From contig NZ_AQYH01000010.1 in assembly GCF_000380505.1 (NCBI RefSeq), positions 1 to 64,000 of the forward strand: DNA of 64,000 bases, in the 5' to 3' direction. Source of the DNA: Kaistia granuli DSM 23481. Lineage in GTDB: Bacteria > Pseudomonadota > Alphaproteobacteria > Rhizobiales > Kaistiaceae. The position numbers and the translations under genes were made by a program. Under the pieces are notes generated by a model. That model worked only from the letters and a program-made list of their open reading frames with translations. It searched no databases and was not told the DNA's origin. This document shows positions 52,575 to 62,306 of this stretch, piece by piece. Numbering within the stretch: the stretch's first letter is position 1; each line of letters opens with the position of its first letter.

Positions 52575-53060
52575 TCAGGAGGGGCGTGGCTCAAAAGACG
52601 CGGCGACGATCGAGTGCATGGGCTCGTGGTCGAGGTCGAGAAGCCCGCGAAGCTGGCTGCGGTCCTTGGCGACGTCGGCAATCGTGTAGGCGTCGAGCAC
52701 GGCGAAGAACGCGCGCAGCGCCTCGGCCAGGATCCGGTTCACGCCGCAGGAATCGACCAGCGGGCAATCGCGATTCGCCGTGTCGAAGCAATCGGTCAGG
52801 TAAAAATTGCTCTCGGTCGCACGGACGACCTCGCCAATCGAGATGGTGTCGGCGGCGCGGGCCAGCCGGATGCCGCCATTGCGGCCGCGGATCGTCTCGA
52901 CGAAGCCGCTCTCGACGAGCACGTGCATGATCTTGAAGAGATGCAGCTCGGAGATGGCGTAGGTGGTGGCGATGTCCTTGATCCGGCTGTTGCTGCCCGG
53001 ATTGGCGGCGCAATAGAGCAGGATGCGGATCGAATAGCTGGTCTGCTGGGTCAGGCGCAT
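52575..53060 (-). CDS. rirA: Rrf2-family iron-sulphur regulator RirA
   Basis: The ATG at 53060 gives 161 residues starting MRLTQQTSYSIRILLYCAAN. The winged helix-turn-helix (SELHLFKIMHVLVESGFVET and RGRNGGIRLARAADTISIGE) and the three cysteines at 91, 99 and 105 (CFDTANRDCPLVDSC) coincide with the [Fe-S] ligands of Rhizobium RirA. RirA is the global repressor of iron-uptake genes in rhizobia, binding DNA when loaded with [4Fe-4S]. IscR and NsrR differ in cysteine spacing. The gene is next to, but 115 bp apart from, the TonB-like operon, which it could control. Confidence 0.85.
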   Translation of the reverse strand: MRLTQQTSYSIRILLYCAANPGSNSRIKDIATTYAISELHLFKIMHVLVESGFVETIRGRNGGIRLARAADTISIGEVVRATESNFYLTDCFDTANRDCPLVDSCGVNRILAEALRAFFAVLDAYTIADVAKDRSQLRGLLDLDHEPMHSIVAASFEPRPS

Positions 53061-53240
53061 GGGCGTCCCTCTATACACCCCGTCTCGCTGGCGCCCGGAA
53101 TCGGTCGCCGCGCGGACGGTCGTTAATACCTTCTATCTAGAGTATACTTTTCCTGAACTCAACCAGTTCGGCACTTGAGGCGGGCATCGCCGCCGCCTGG
53201 GAGCCCGGATTTGGGCGTCAGCGTTAACGATTGCCGCATG

Positions 53241-53272
53241 AAAAATGCCCGGAAGGCGGACCTTCCGGGCAT
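53241..53272 (-). terminator. Rho-independent terminator of the UgpC/MalK-type ATPase gene
   Basis: On the minus strand a perfect 12-bp stem ATGCCCGGAAGG/CCTTCCGGGCAT with a 4-base loop is followed by five T (complement of AAAAA at 53241-53245). It lies 48 bp after the gene's stop. Confidence 0.92.
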
Positions 53273-53319
53273 CGAAGCTCAGATCGCGGAGGAGGGCGGG
53301 GACGCCCTCCCGGCTGTCA

Positions 53320-54414
<1,095 letters not shown>

Positions 54415-54972
54415 AAATCAACCTCCATGATGGACGCACGAAAAGAGACACCGCAGCGTCCCGTTGCATCCGTGCGCAGGATCATTCCTCCGGGCCATAC
54501 CGTCCACGATCCAAGCCCTTGAGTAAAGTCCTGAAATGCAGCAGCGGCCAGAGTATCGAGATGATCGTTTTGATCCGGCGGCGAGGGCCGGGGCCTGAAT
54601 GAGGTACGGACCTCGGCCGGCGGCCGGCGAAGGGCGGTGGAGCGGCGCGTTTCCGCGAAAACGCGGGGGCCCGATGGCCGATGGCGGGACGGCGGCGCCG
54701 CGAAGGCCGCGGGCCGGCCCCGGGATCGTGTGCCGGCCGCGCCGGGCGACGTGGCCGATTATGCACAGCCTGACGCGGCGTCGGCGGGCTGTCGAAGCCG
54801 CATCTCCGCCCCATTTTCCTCTGGGATGGGTTGTATGAAGACGACCCAGGCTTGCCGGGCCCGTGAGACCTGGCCTGCGGTTGTGCGTCGCAGAACTTTT
54901 TTCGGATGGCGTCGACGGAACCGCCCGGACGCTGCGTTCAAGGGATGAACGGGCCCACATACCGGATTGAAC
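54415..54972. other. Intergenic region between the ATPase gene and the RND operon
   Basis: No gene is supported in this 558-bp divergent gap. Frames that cross it are Arg/Pro/Gly-rich without start signals. It must contain the promoters of the minus-strand ATPase gene and of the plus-strand efflux operon. A short hairpin CGCGTTT/AAAACGCG around 54647-54664 is the only structure noted. Confidence 0.45.
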
Positions 54973-56151
54973 ATGCCGCTTTGGAAACAGATCCTTCTTT
55001 GCCTTGTCGTCGTCGTCCTGGCGGCGGGAGGCTGGTACGCCTATCAGCAGCGCGAATCGGGCGCCGCGGGGGCATCGGCGGCGAGCGGCGGCGCATCGGG
55101 TGGTCCGGGCGGCGGTAGGGCGAATTTCGGCCCGACCTATGTCGTCACCGATGTCGTCGGCAGCGACATCGAGAATGATCAGGTCCGCTCCGTCGGCACC
55201 GTCAAGGTTCCGCGTTCGGTCAATCTATATCCGCAGGTCTCCGCGGTGGTGACCGAGGTCCTGTTCAAGGCCGGCCAGAAGGTCACCAAGGACCAGCCGC
55301 TGGTCCGCCTCGACGATTCCGACCAGCGCGTGGCGCTCGATCTCGCCAATGTCGCGCTCAAGGATGCGCAGGCAGCGCTCGACCGCGCCCAGAAGCTGGC
55401 GAGCAGCCGCAACATCGCTGTATCGGCCCTGGAGGACGCCCAGTCCGCTCAGCGCAAGGCGCAGATCGCCGTGCTCGGCGCCGAAATCGCGCTCGACCGC
55501 CGCACCATTTCCGCGCCGTTCGAAGGCGTCGTCGGCATCAGCAATCTGTCGGAAGGCGATTTTGTCACCTCGTCGACCATCGTCACCACCCTGGACGACG
55601 TCTCGACCATGCTGGTGAGCTTTCCGGTGCCGGAACGCTATTCGGGCCGTCTCGCCGAGGGCCTGGCCGTAACGGCGACGCCGGCGAGCCAGCCGAACTC
55701 GTCGATTGCCGGCGAGGTGACGTCGATCGATACGCGCGTCGATCCGGCGGCGCGCACGCTGAAGGTCGAGGCCTCGCTCGACGCGGCGGCCGCTAATGCC
55801 GTCGGCGTGAAGCCCGGCATGTCGGTCGTCGTCACGCTCGATTTCCCCGGCGAGAAGCGGCTGGCGATCTCGGCGCTGTCGGTCCAGTGGGATCGCAACG
55901 GTTCCTATATCTGGACGGTGGCCGATGGGGTCGCCAAGCGCGTGCCGATCTCGGTACTGGAACGCCAGAGCGGGCAGGTGCTGGTCGCCGGCGAGGGGCT
56001 CGCGGAGGGCGACCGCGTCGTCGTCGAGGGGCTGCAGCGGCTGCGCGACGGCGCCAAGGTGACGGAACTCGGTACCGATCCCGGCAAGAACCAGGCGGCG
56101 GATGCGAATAAATCCGGCGCGGCGCCGGCCAGCGCCGCGAAGGGAAGCTGA
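54973..56151 (+). CDS. RND efflux periplasmic adaptor (membrane fusion protein)
   Basis: I take ATG 54973 (392 residues); a TTG two codons earlier is possible. A membrane anchor (about 6-20: QILLCLVVVVLAAGGW) is followed by a Gly/Ala/Ser-rich linker and the MFP domains. The first is the lipoyl half NLYPQVSAVVTEVLFKAGQKV, then a coiled-coil hairpin (about 110-165: DAQAALDRAQKLASSRN). The second lipoyl half TISAPFEGVVGISNLSEGDF comes next, and the beta-barrel and membrane-proximal domain GVKPGMSVVVTLDFPGEKR completes the set. It bridges the inner-membrane pump encoded next with an outer-membrane channel (no TolC-like gene here). Confidence 0.93.
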   Translation: MPLWKQILLCLVVVVLAAGGWYAYQQRESGAAGASAASGGASGGPGGGRANFGPTYVVTDVVGSDIENDQVRSVGTVKVPRSVNLYPQVSAVVTEVLFKAGQKVTKDQPLVRLDDSDQRVALDLANVALKDAQAALDRAQKLASSRNIAVSALEDAQSAQRKAQIAVLGAEIALDRRTISAPFEGVVGISNLSEGDFVTSSTIVTTLDDVSTMLVSFPVPERYSGRLAEGLAVTATPASQPNSSIAGEVTSIDTRVDPAARTLKVEASLDAAAANAVGVKPGMSVVVTLDFPGEKRLAISALSVQWDRNGSYIWTVADGVAKRVPISVLERQSGQVLVAGEGLAEGDRVVVEGLQRLRDGAKVTELGTDPGKNQAADANKSGAAPASAAKGS

Positions 56152-56153
56152 CG

Positions 56154-59100
56154 ATGCGCGCCGACGGACCCGATACGCAGAAGCCGCTCGCCACCGGCGG
56201 CGAGCCCGCCGCGCACGACATGCAGCACGATCCGATGCCGAAGACGGGCGCGGTGCCCGGCGGCATCTCGGCGCTGTCGGTGCGCCGGCCGGTGCTGGCG
56301 ATCGTGATGAATCTCCTGATCGTCGTCGCCGGCCTCGCGGCTTATCGTGGCGTCGAGATCCGAGAACTGCCGAACATCGACCAGCCGGTGGTCACGATCA
56401 CCACCACCTATACCGGCGCCACGCCGGATACGATGGACAAGGAGATCACCAGCATCATCGAGAAGGCGGCCGCCGGCGTCACCGGCTGGACCGACATCTC
56501 CTCGCAATCGACCAGCGGCCGCAGCCGCGTCACGGTGCAGTTCTCCGACTCGACCGACATCAACGTCGCCGCCAACGATCTGCGCGACGCCGTCGGCAAT
56601 GCGCAGCGCAACCTTCCCGACGATGCCGATCCGCCGACGATCGCCAAGGCCGACACCAATGGCGACGCCATCATGCGGCTCGCCATCACCTCGCCGAGCC
56701 TGAAGATCGAAGACCTGACCAAGATGGTCAACGACGTCATCGTCGATCGGCTGAAGGCGGTCGACGGCGTCGCCGACGTCCAGGTCAATGGCGACCGCTC
56801 GCCCAACATCAGCATCTATGTCGACCCGATGCGGCTGGCCGCCTTCGGCCTCACCGTCGCCGACCTGAAGACGGCGCTTTCGACCGTCGCGCTCGACGTG
56901 CCCGCCGGCAATCTGAAAGACACGAACCGCAACATGTTCGTGCGCGCCGACGCCAGCGTGAAGAATGCCGACGACGTCAAGGCGATCCGCATCAAGGGCG
57001 ACACCCGGGTCGGTGACGTCGCCGACGTCGTCTTCGGCCCGGCGGCGAAGTCGTCGAGCCTGCAGGTCAACGGCCGCACCGGCGTCGGCATCGGCATCGT
57101 GCGCCAGGCCAGCTCGAACACGCTCGCCATCTCGACGGCGGTGCGCGCCGCTGTCGAGGAGTTGACGTCGACGTTGCCGAAGGATGTCTCGATCCGCATC
57201 ACCTCGGACGACGCCGATTTCATCGCCGGCTCCTTCGAGGAAGTGGAACGCAGCCTGCTGCTCGCCATCATCATCGTGATCGGCGTCATCTATCTCTTCC
57301 TGGGCTCCCTCCGTTCGACGCTGATCCCCGCCGTCACCGTGCCCGTCTCGCTGCTCGGCACCATCGCGGCGATGTATCTGATGGGCTTCTCGCTCAACAT
57401 CCTGACGCTGCTGGCGCTGGTGCTCGCCACCGGCATGGTGGTCGACGATGCCATCGTCGTGCTGGAGAACATCACCCGCCGCCGCGCCGAGGGCATGGGT
57501 GCGCGCGCCGCCGCCGTGCTCGGCGCCAAGCAGGTGTTTTTCGCCGTCATCTCGACCACGGCGACGCTCGCCGCCGTCTTCATCCCGATCTCCTTCTTCA
57601 AGGGGACGGCCGGACGGCTGTTCTCCGAGTTCGGCTTCGTGCTGGCCTTCGCGGTGGCGCTGTCCGCCTTCGTCGCGCTGACTCTGGCGCCGATGATGGC
57701 CTCGCGCATCCTCGACACCAAGGCACGCAAGCCCGGCAAGGGACCCAATCCGCTGGTGCGGGTCACGGAAGCGATCGGCGGCGTCGGCCAGCGGCTCTAT
57801 GAACGCGTGCTCGATTTCTCGCTGAAGGCGCCGCTCGTCATCGTCATGATCAGCACGATTTTCGCCGGTGGCGCCTTTTTCGCCTTCGAGATGCTGCCGC
57901 AGCAGTTGACGCCGCAGGAAGACCGCGGCGCGGTGATGATCGCCATGAACGCGCCGCAGGGCGCAACCGTCGACTACACGCAGGGGCAGATGCAGCTGGT
58001 GACCAGCGTCGTCGAGCCGCTGCTGAAGTCCGGCGAGGCGACCAACATCTTTTCCGTCGCCGGCAACTGGGGCAGCCCCAGCAATGGCTTCATGTTCGTC
58101 ACCCTGGCGCCCTGGGGCGAGCGCCGCCGCAGCCAGGCCGAGATCAGCGCCGAGATCGGCCAGAAGCTTCGCTCCATCCCCGGCGCCGTCATCAATCTGC
58201 GCCAGGGCAACAGCCTCGGCATCCGCGGTGGTGGCCAGGGCCTGACCTTCGCGGTCACCGGGGTCGAATATGACGGCATCACCAAGGCGGCCCAGACGCT
58301 GATCGACACGCTCGGCGCCGATCCGGCCTTCTCCAACGTCCAGCTCAACTACGATCTGAACCAGCCGCAGCTTTCGGTCGACATCGACCGCGACCGCGCC
58401 GCCGATCTCGGCGTCTCGGTCGAGGACATCGGCACGATCGTCTCGACGCTGCTGGCAGGCGCCGACATGGGCAATTTCTACATCGGCGACGACCAGATCG
58501 ACATCACGGCGCTGGCGCCGGACGGCATGATCGTCACGCCGAGCGATCTGATGAACGTGCAGGTGCGGACGGGCAGCGGCGCCATGGTACCGCTCTCCTC
58601 GGTGATCTCGGTCAGCGAGGGCGCGACCTCGCCGACGCTGGCGCGCCAGTCGCTGCGCCGCGCCGTGCCGATCACGGCGACGCTCGCCCCCGGCGTCGAC
58701 CTTGGCTCGGCCATGACTATCCTGGACGAGGCGGCGGCCAAAGACCTGCCGGCCGGCATGAACATCGTGCTGACGGGCGAAGCGAGGACGCTGTCGGAAA
58801 CGTCGAGCGGCATTCTGCAGACGTTCCTGTTCGCGGTGATCATCATCTTGCTGGTGATGGCGGCGCAGTTCGAGAGCTTCGTCTCGGCCGCCATCCTGTT
58901 CACGACGGTGCCGTTCGGCGTCGCCGCCGGCATCTACGCCATCCTGCTCTCCGGCGGCTCGATCAACATCTACACCCAGATCGGTCTGGTGATGCTGGTC
59001 GGCCTGATGGCGAAGAACGGCATTCTGATCGTCGAGTTCGCCAACCAGCTGCGCGACGAGGGCCTGTCGGTGCGCGAGGCGATCCGTGACGCCTGCCTGA

Positions 59101-59423
59101 TCCGCCTGCGCCCCGTCCTGATGACGATGATCGCGACGGTGCTGGGCGGCCTGCCGCTGATCCTGACCGGCGGCGCCGGTTCGGAAGCGCGCGCCGCGCT
59201 CGGCTGGATCATGGTCGGCGGCCTCGGCGTCTCGGCGCTCGCCACCCTGTTCCTGACGCCGGTCTCCTTCCTCCTGCTCGCAGGCTTCTCCAAGCCGCGC
59301 GTCGCCGAGGAACAGCGCCTGGTGCGTGAACTCGCCGAAGTCGAGGCGATGGAAGCCGCCCGTCGCAAGGACCAGCCTGTCGAGGAACGCCAGACGCCGC
59401 CTCTGGCGATCGCGGCGGAATAG
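56154..59423 (+). CDS. RND efflux transporter permease (HAE1/AcrB-like)
   Basis: The 1089-residue protein has the full RND layout: helix 1 (about 45-65), two large periplasmic loops and twelve helices. The proton-relay Asp pair lies in helix 4 (GMVVDDAIVVLENITRR, about residues 430-431) and the matching second-half helix 10 signature is IGLVMLVGLMAKNGILIVEFA. The N-terminal porter part reads RRPVLAIVMNLLIVVAGLAAY and lacks the extended leading region of some families. It is a trimeric proton antiporter exporting hydrophobic drugs or metabolites. It lies 2 bp after the adaptor gene; an ECF sigma gene starts 12 bp later. Confidence 0.95.
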   Translation: MRADGPDTQKPLATGGEPAAHDMQHDPMPKTGAVPGGISALSVRRPVLAIVMNLLIVVAGLAAYRGVEIRELPNIDQPVVTITTTYTGATPDTMDKEITSIIEKAAAGVTGWTDISSQSTSGRSRVTVQFSDSTDINVAANDLRDAVGNAQRNLPDDADPPTIAKADTNGDAIMRLAITSPSLKIEDLTKMVNDVIVDRLKAVDGVADVQVNGDRSPNISIYVDPMRLAAFGLTVADLKTALSTVALDVPAGNLKDTNRNMFVRADASVKNADDVKAIRIKGDTRVGDVADVVFGPAAKSSSLQVNGRTGVGIGIVRQASSNTLAISTAVRAAVEELTSTLPKDVSIRITSDDADFIAGSFEEVERSLLLAIIIVIGVIYLFLGSLRSTLIPAVTVPVSLLGTIAAMYLMGFSLNILTLLALVLATGMVVDDAIVVLENITRRRAEGMGARAAAVLGAKQVFFAVISTTATLAAVFIPISFFKGTAGRLFSEFGFVLAFAVALSAFVALTLAPMMASRILDTKARKPGKGPNPLVRVTEAIGGVGQRLYERVLDFSLKAPLVIVMISTIFAGGAFFAFEMLPQQLTPQEDRGAVMIAMNAPQGATVDYTQGQMQLVTSVVEPLLKSGEATNIFSVAGNWGSPSNGFMFVTLAPWGERRRSQAEISAEIGQKLRSIPGAVINLRQGNSLGIRGGGQGLTFAVTGVEYDGITKAAQTLIDTLGADPAFSNVQLNYDLNQPQLSVDIDRDRAADLGVSVEDIGTIVSTLLAGADMGNFYIGDDQIDITALAPDGMIVTPSDLMNVQVRTGSGAMVPLSSVISVSEGATSPTLARQSLRRAVPITATLAPGVDLGSAMTILDEAAAKDLPAGMNIVLTGEARTLSETSSGILQTFLFAVIIILLVMAAQFESFVSAAILFTTVPFGVAAGIYAILLSGGSINIYTQIGLVMLVGLMAKNGILIVEFANQLRDEGLSVREAIRDACLIRLRPVLMTMIATVLGGLPLILTGGAGSEARAALGWIMVGGLGVSALATLFLTPVSFLLLAGFSKPRVAEEQRLVRELAEVEAMEAARRKDQPVEERQTPPLAIAAE

Positions 59424-59435
59424 GAGAAGGGTAGC

Positions 59436-60191
59436 GTGGCTCTGCTTCGACCCGACGAGAAACCGGACGAGCGAGTTGTCGCGGCCGCCACGGCTGCCAC
59501 GGCAGCGCCGATGCGCTATCGTCTGCTTCCGGGCGGACGAGCGGGCGACGCGGCCGGTTTCGAGGATTGGAAAGATCGGGCGCAGGCATTGGCGGGAATG
59601 GACGATCCGGGTGACGATGCGGCGATCCGCGCCGACCACGCGCTGATGCAGGCGGTGGCCGACGGCGAGGATGGCGCCTTCGCGCGCCTGATCGCCGCCG
59701 AGGCGCCCAAGCTGACGCGCTTCGTCGCGTCCGTGCTCTCCGATCTGGCGGAGGCGGAAGAGGTCGTGCAGGAGGCGCTGCTGCGTCTCTGGAAGCAGGC
59801 CGGAACCTGGGAGCCGCAGGCCCGTATCGGCACCTTCCTGCACCAGGTCGCCTACCGAATCGCGATCGACCGGCTGCGCCGGCGGCGGCCGCATGTCGAT
59901 ATCGACGGCTTCGACGACATTCTCGAGGACGAGAGCCCGACGCCCGAGCGCCATCTGGTGCGCCAGGACGACGGCCGCATCGTCCAGGCGGCGCTCGACA
60001 AACTATCGGAGCGCCAGCGCACGGTCATCGTCCTCGCGCATTTCCAGGAACTGGGACAGGCCGAGGCGGCCGACGTCATGGGGATAGGCGAGCACGCCTA
60101 TGAATCGCTTCTCGCCCGGGCCCGGCGCAGGCTTCGCAGCCTGCTCGTCGGCAAGGACGGCGAAGGTCGGCAGGAAGGAAGAGGGTCATGA
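59436..60191 (+). CDS. ECF-type sigma factor with long N-terminal extension
   Basis: A GTG start follows AGGAGAAGGG. The 251-residue protein has an unusual N-terminal extension of about 60 residues (Ala/Arg/Asp-rich). It is followed by region 2 (about 70-145: LMQAVADGEDGAFARLIA, EEVVQEALLRLWKQAG, AYRIAIDRLRRRR) and region 4 (about 185-240: LSERQRTVIVLAHFQELGQAEAA and ARARRRLRSLL). Its stop overlaps the next gene (ATGA), a candidate anti-sigma or sensor gene. The direct linkage to an efflux pump suggests that it regulates the pump operon. Confidence 0.9.
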   Translation: MALLRPDEKPDERVVAAATAATAAPMRYRLLPGGRAGDAAGFEDWKDRAQALAGMDDPGDDAAIRADHALMQAVADGEDGAFARLIAAEAPKLTRFVASVLSDLAEAEEVVQEALLRLWKQAGTWEPQARIGTFLHQVAYRIAIDRLRRRRPHVDIDGFDDILEDESPTPERHLVRQDDGRIVQAALDKLSERQRTVIVLAHFQELGQAEAADVMGIGEHAYESLLARARRRLRSLLVGKDGEGRQEGRGS

Positions 60192-60646
60192 TCAAGACAT
60201 CCGGCGGGAATAGCTCCGAACTGATCAGCGGCCCGGCCAATCTGCACGACGCCATTGATCGCTGGGGCCCCGATCTCGGCCAGTGGCCCGATCTGATGCT
60301 GGTGCGCCGCGCCCGCGAGGCGCTGCTGGCAGATCGCGATTTCCGGGCCTATCGGGACCAGACGGCGGCGAATGCCGAGCGGTTGAAGCGGGCTGCCGCC
60401 CAACTCGACCGCCGCATCGCCGAGAACGGGTCCGTCGAGCGCATCACCCGGAAATTGCTCGAGGCAACGGGGGCGAAGGTGGTGCACTGGCGTCGGCGGA
60501 TTGCCGCGCTCGCTGCCGTCATGCTCGTCTCGGCCGGCCTCGGCAGCGCCTTCGCTGACCGGATACCGGATCTTCGCAACCAGCCCAGCATCGAGGTGGT
60601 GCAGCTGGACACTTTGGTATTCGGCCCGTCGGAGGCGGATTTCTGA
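60188..60646 (+). CDS. Small single-pass membrane protein, likely anti-sigma partner
   Basis: The ATG at 60188 overlaps the sigma-factor stop. The 152-residue product has a cytoplasmic helical N-terminal part (about 1-100: AIDRWGPDLGQWPDLMLVRRA, KRAAAQLDRRIAENGSVERI) and one membrane helix (about 108-126: RIAALAAVMLVSAGLGSAF). A short periplasmic tail ends VVQLDTLVFGPSEADF. No zinc-finger motif is present. Size, topology and overlap with an ECF sigma gene match an anti-sigma factor, but this is inferred from context. It in turn overlaps the heavy-metal-sensor-like gene. Confidence 0.7.
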   Translation: MIKTSGGNSSELISGPANLHDAIDRWGPDLGQWPDLMLVRRAREALLADRDFRAYRDQTAANAERLKRAAAQLDRRIAENGSVERITRKLLEATGAKVVHWRRRIAALAAVMLVSAGLGSAFADRIPDLRNQPSIEVVQLDTLVFGPSEADF

Positions 60647-61104
60647 TGGCGCTGACCGTTTCGCCAAAGGCCAGGCGTACGCTGCTCTGGTGCCTTCTCG
60701 TCGCCTCGCTCGGCCTCAACGCCTTCTTTGTCGGCGCGACGGTCACCGATCTCATTCGCTTCCGTCATGGTGGCGACGAAAAGGGGCCCCGCATCATCCG
60801 GACGGAACTGCGCTGGCTCAAGGATCGGTTGTCGCCGGACGCGATCGAGACGATTGAGGCGCAGCTGGCGCCGCTGAAGCCGGATATCGTCGCGCGGCTC
60901 GACCAGTTGAAGAAGCTCCGCTCCGAGCTCAACGTGCTGGTGGCGGCGCCGGTGCCGGACAAGGCGGCGATCGACGCGCATCTGCGCGATATCCGGCTCG
61001 AGGTTGGCGCCATGCAGGAACAGATCCAGTCCCGCACCTTCGAGGCGGTGCAGAGCCTGCCTGCCGAACAGCGCGCGGCGCTGGCGACGGCTCCCTCCAA
61101 ATAG
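60646..61104 (+). CDS. Periplasmic heavy-metal-sensor-like (Spy/CpxP/CnrX-type) protein
   Basis: The start overlaps the previous stop (TGATG). The 152-residue protein has an N-terminal hydrophobic anchor (about 12-32: LLWCLLVASLGLNAFFVGATV) and an all-helical periplasmic domain with LSPDAIETIEAQLAPLKPDI, LRSELNVLVAAPVPDKAAID and FEAVQSLPAEQRAAL. The LSPxxxxxI..QL pattern and LPAEQR are typical of the periplasmic heavy-metal-sensor family related to CnrX and Spy. It probably senses metal or misfolded protein and passes the signal to the sigma/anti-sigma pair. The metal ligands of CnrX are not clearly present. Confidence 0.82.
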   Translation: MALTVSPKARRTLLWCLLVASLGLNAFFVGATVTDLIRFRHGGDEKGPRIIRTELRWLKDRLSPDAIETIEAQLAPLKPDIVARLDQLKKLRSELNVLVAAPVPDKAAIDAHLRDIRLEVGAMQEQIQSRTFEAVQSLPAEQRAALATAPSK

Positions 61105-61134
61105 AAAAGCCGGGATCGCGGAACGATCCCGGCT
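61105..61134. terminator. Bidirectional hairpin terminator between convergent operons
   Basis: A perfect 11-bp stem AGCCGGGATCG/CGATCCCGGCT with loop CGGAA separates two convergent operons. The flanking AAAA at 61105-61108 gives a T-run on the minus strand, so it ends the oxidoreductase operon and may also end the plus-strand RND operon. Confidence 0.85.
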
Positions 61135-61152
61135 CGATGGGGCGCGCGTGGT

Positions 61153-62292
61153 TCAGCGCGCCGCGGTCAGTCTCGCGGCATCGGCCGCCGTCAGCGGGGC
61201 CGGACGCTCCGTCGTGGTCGAGAGCGTGATCACGCGGCTCTCGGCCGCCGCCTGCAGGATCGACACCATGGCATCGAGCGCATGCAGGGCGACGCGGCCC
61301 GAGCAGCGCGGCTCGCGGTTGCTGTCGGCGGCATCGAGCAGATCGGCGACGCCGAGCATGCGGTAGTTGGCGTGCTTGCCGTCCTGCCAGTTGGACTTGC
61401 CGAACGGCGCGTCCGAAGTGTCGACTTCGATATAGTCGCCACCTTCCTTCGAATAGCGGATCGTGCCGCCGAAGAAGTTCGGATCGGGGACCAGCATCGT
61501 GCCGTCCGAGCCGTAGAGCTCGATCGGGTTGGCGTGGCCGTGCTTCCAGACGTCCCAGCTCGCCGACAGCGTCACCTGCGCGCCGGAGGCGAAGTTCAGG
61601 ATCGCATTGATCGTCGTCGGCGTGCCGACCGGCACGGTCTTGCCCTTGAGCGGGCCGTCGGCCGTGACCAGACGATCTTCGAAGCCCTTGCTGGCGACGG
61701 CGGTAACCGTCTTGATCGGGCCGAGCAGGTTGACCAGGGCCGCGATGTAGTAGGGGCCGAGGTCAAGGATGGGGCCGCCGCCCGGCTGGAAGAAGAAGCC
61801 GGGATTGGGATGCCACATCTCCATGCCGCGGCTCATGACGTGCATGGTGCCGGCGATGACGCGCCCGATCTTGCCCTCGTCGATCAGCTTGCGCGCCGTC
61901 TGGCCACCGCCGCCGAGGAAGGTGTCCGGCGCGCTGCCGAGCTTCAGCCCGCGCGCATCGGCCTCGGCGACCAGCTTCTTGCCGTCCTCGACGGAGAGCG
62001 CGAACGGCTTCTCCGAATAGGCGTGCTTGCCGGCCGAAAGGATGGCGTTCGACACCTCGTAATGGGCCGAGGGGATGGTCAGGTTGATGACCGTGTCGAT
62101 CTCGGAATCCCGAAGCAGCTCATCGACGGTGAGCGCGCGGACGCCGAACTGGCCGGCACGCGCCTTCGCCGCCTCGGCCGATAGGTCGGCCACGGCGACG
62201 ATCTTGGTGCCGGGGAACAGCGGCGCGAGCTTCAGATAGGCTTCCGAGATGTTGCCGGCGCCGATCAGGCCGATCTGGTGGATCTTGGACAT
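61153..62292 (-). CDS. Gfo/Idh/MocA-family oxidoreductase
   Basis: The 379-residue protein has the family's Rossmann domain: the dinucleotide motif IGLIGAGNISEAYLKL, Asp36-type residue in VAVADLSAEAAK, the NLTIPSAHYEV turn and the conserved lysine motif SEKPFALSVEDG. The C-terminal beta-sheet domain follows, with the catalytic-region GGGPILDLGPYYIAALVNLLG. It oxidises or reduces a sugar, inositol or sugar-derived polyol with NAD(P). It is the last gene of a minus-strand operon with a TIM-barrel isomerase/epimerase and a UgpC-type ATPase, so it probably acts on an imported sugar or glycoside. Confidence 0.93.
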   Translation of the reverse strand: MSKIHQIGLIGAGNISEAYLKLAPLFPGTKIVAVADLSAEAAKARAGQFGVRALTVDELLRDSEIDTVINLTIPSAHYEVSNAILSAGKHAYSEKPFALSVEDGKKLVAEADARGLKLGSAPDTFLGGGGQTARKLIDEGKIGRVIAGTMHVMSRGMEMWHPNPGFFFQPGGGPILDLGPYYIAALVNLLGPIKTVTAVASKGFEDRLVTADGPLKGKTVPVGTPTTINAILNFASGAQVTLSASWDVWKHGHANPIELYGSDGTMLVPDPNFFGGTIRYSKEGGDYIEVDTSDAPFGKSNWQDGKHANYRMLGVADLLDAADSNREPRCSGRVALHALDAMVSILQAAAESRVITLSTTTERPAPLTAADAARLTAAR

Positions 62293-62306
62293 GGAACGGC
62301 TGCCTT

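Noticed and set aside
54418-54960. A possible 180-residue minus-strand protein before the UgpC-type ATPase gene.
   Set aside because: Arg/Pro/Ser-rich composition, no start signal and no recognisable domain; typical of non-coding high-GC DNA.
55905-59954. A 1349-codon open frame on the minus strand antisense to the RND pump genes.
   Set aside because: Composition is dominated by Arg, Asp, Gly, Ala and His with no motif. It is the antisense shadow of a long high-GC gene; the plus-strand frames encode clear MFP and RND proteins.
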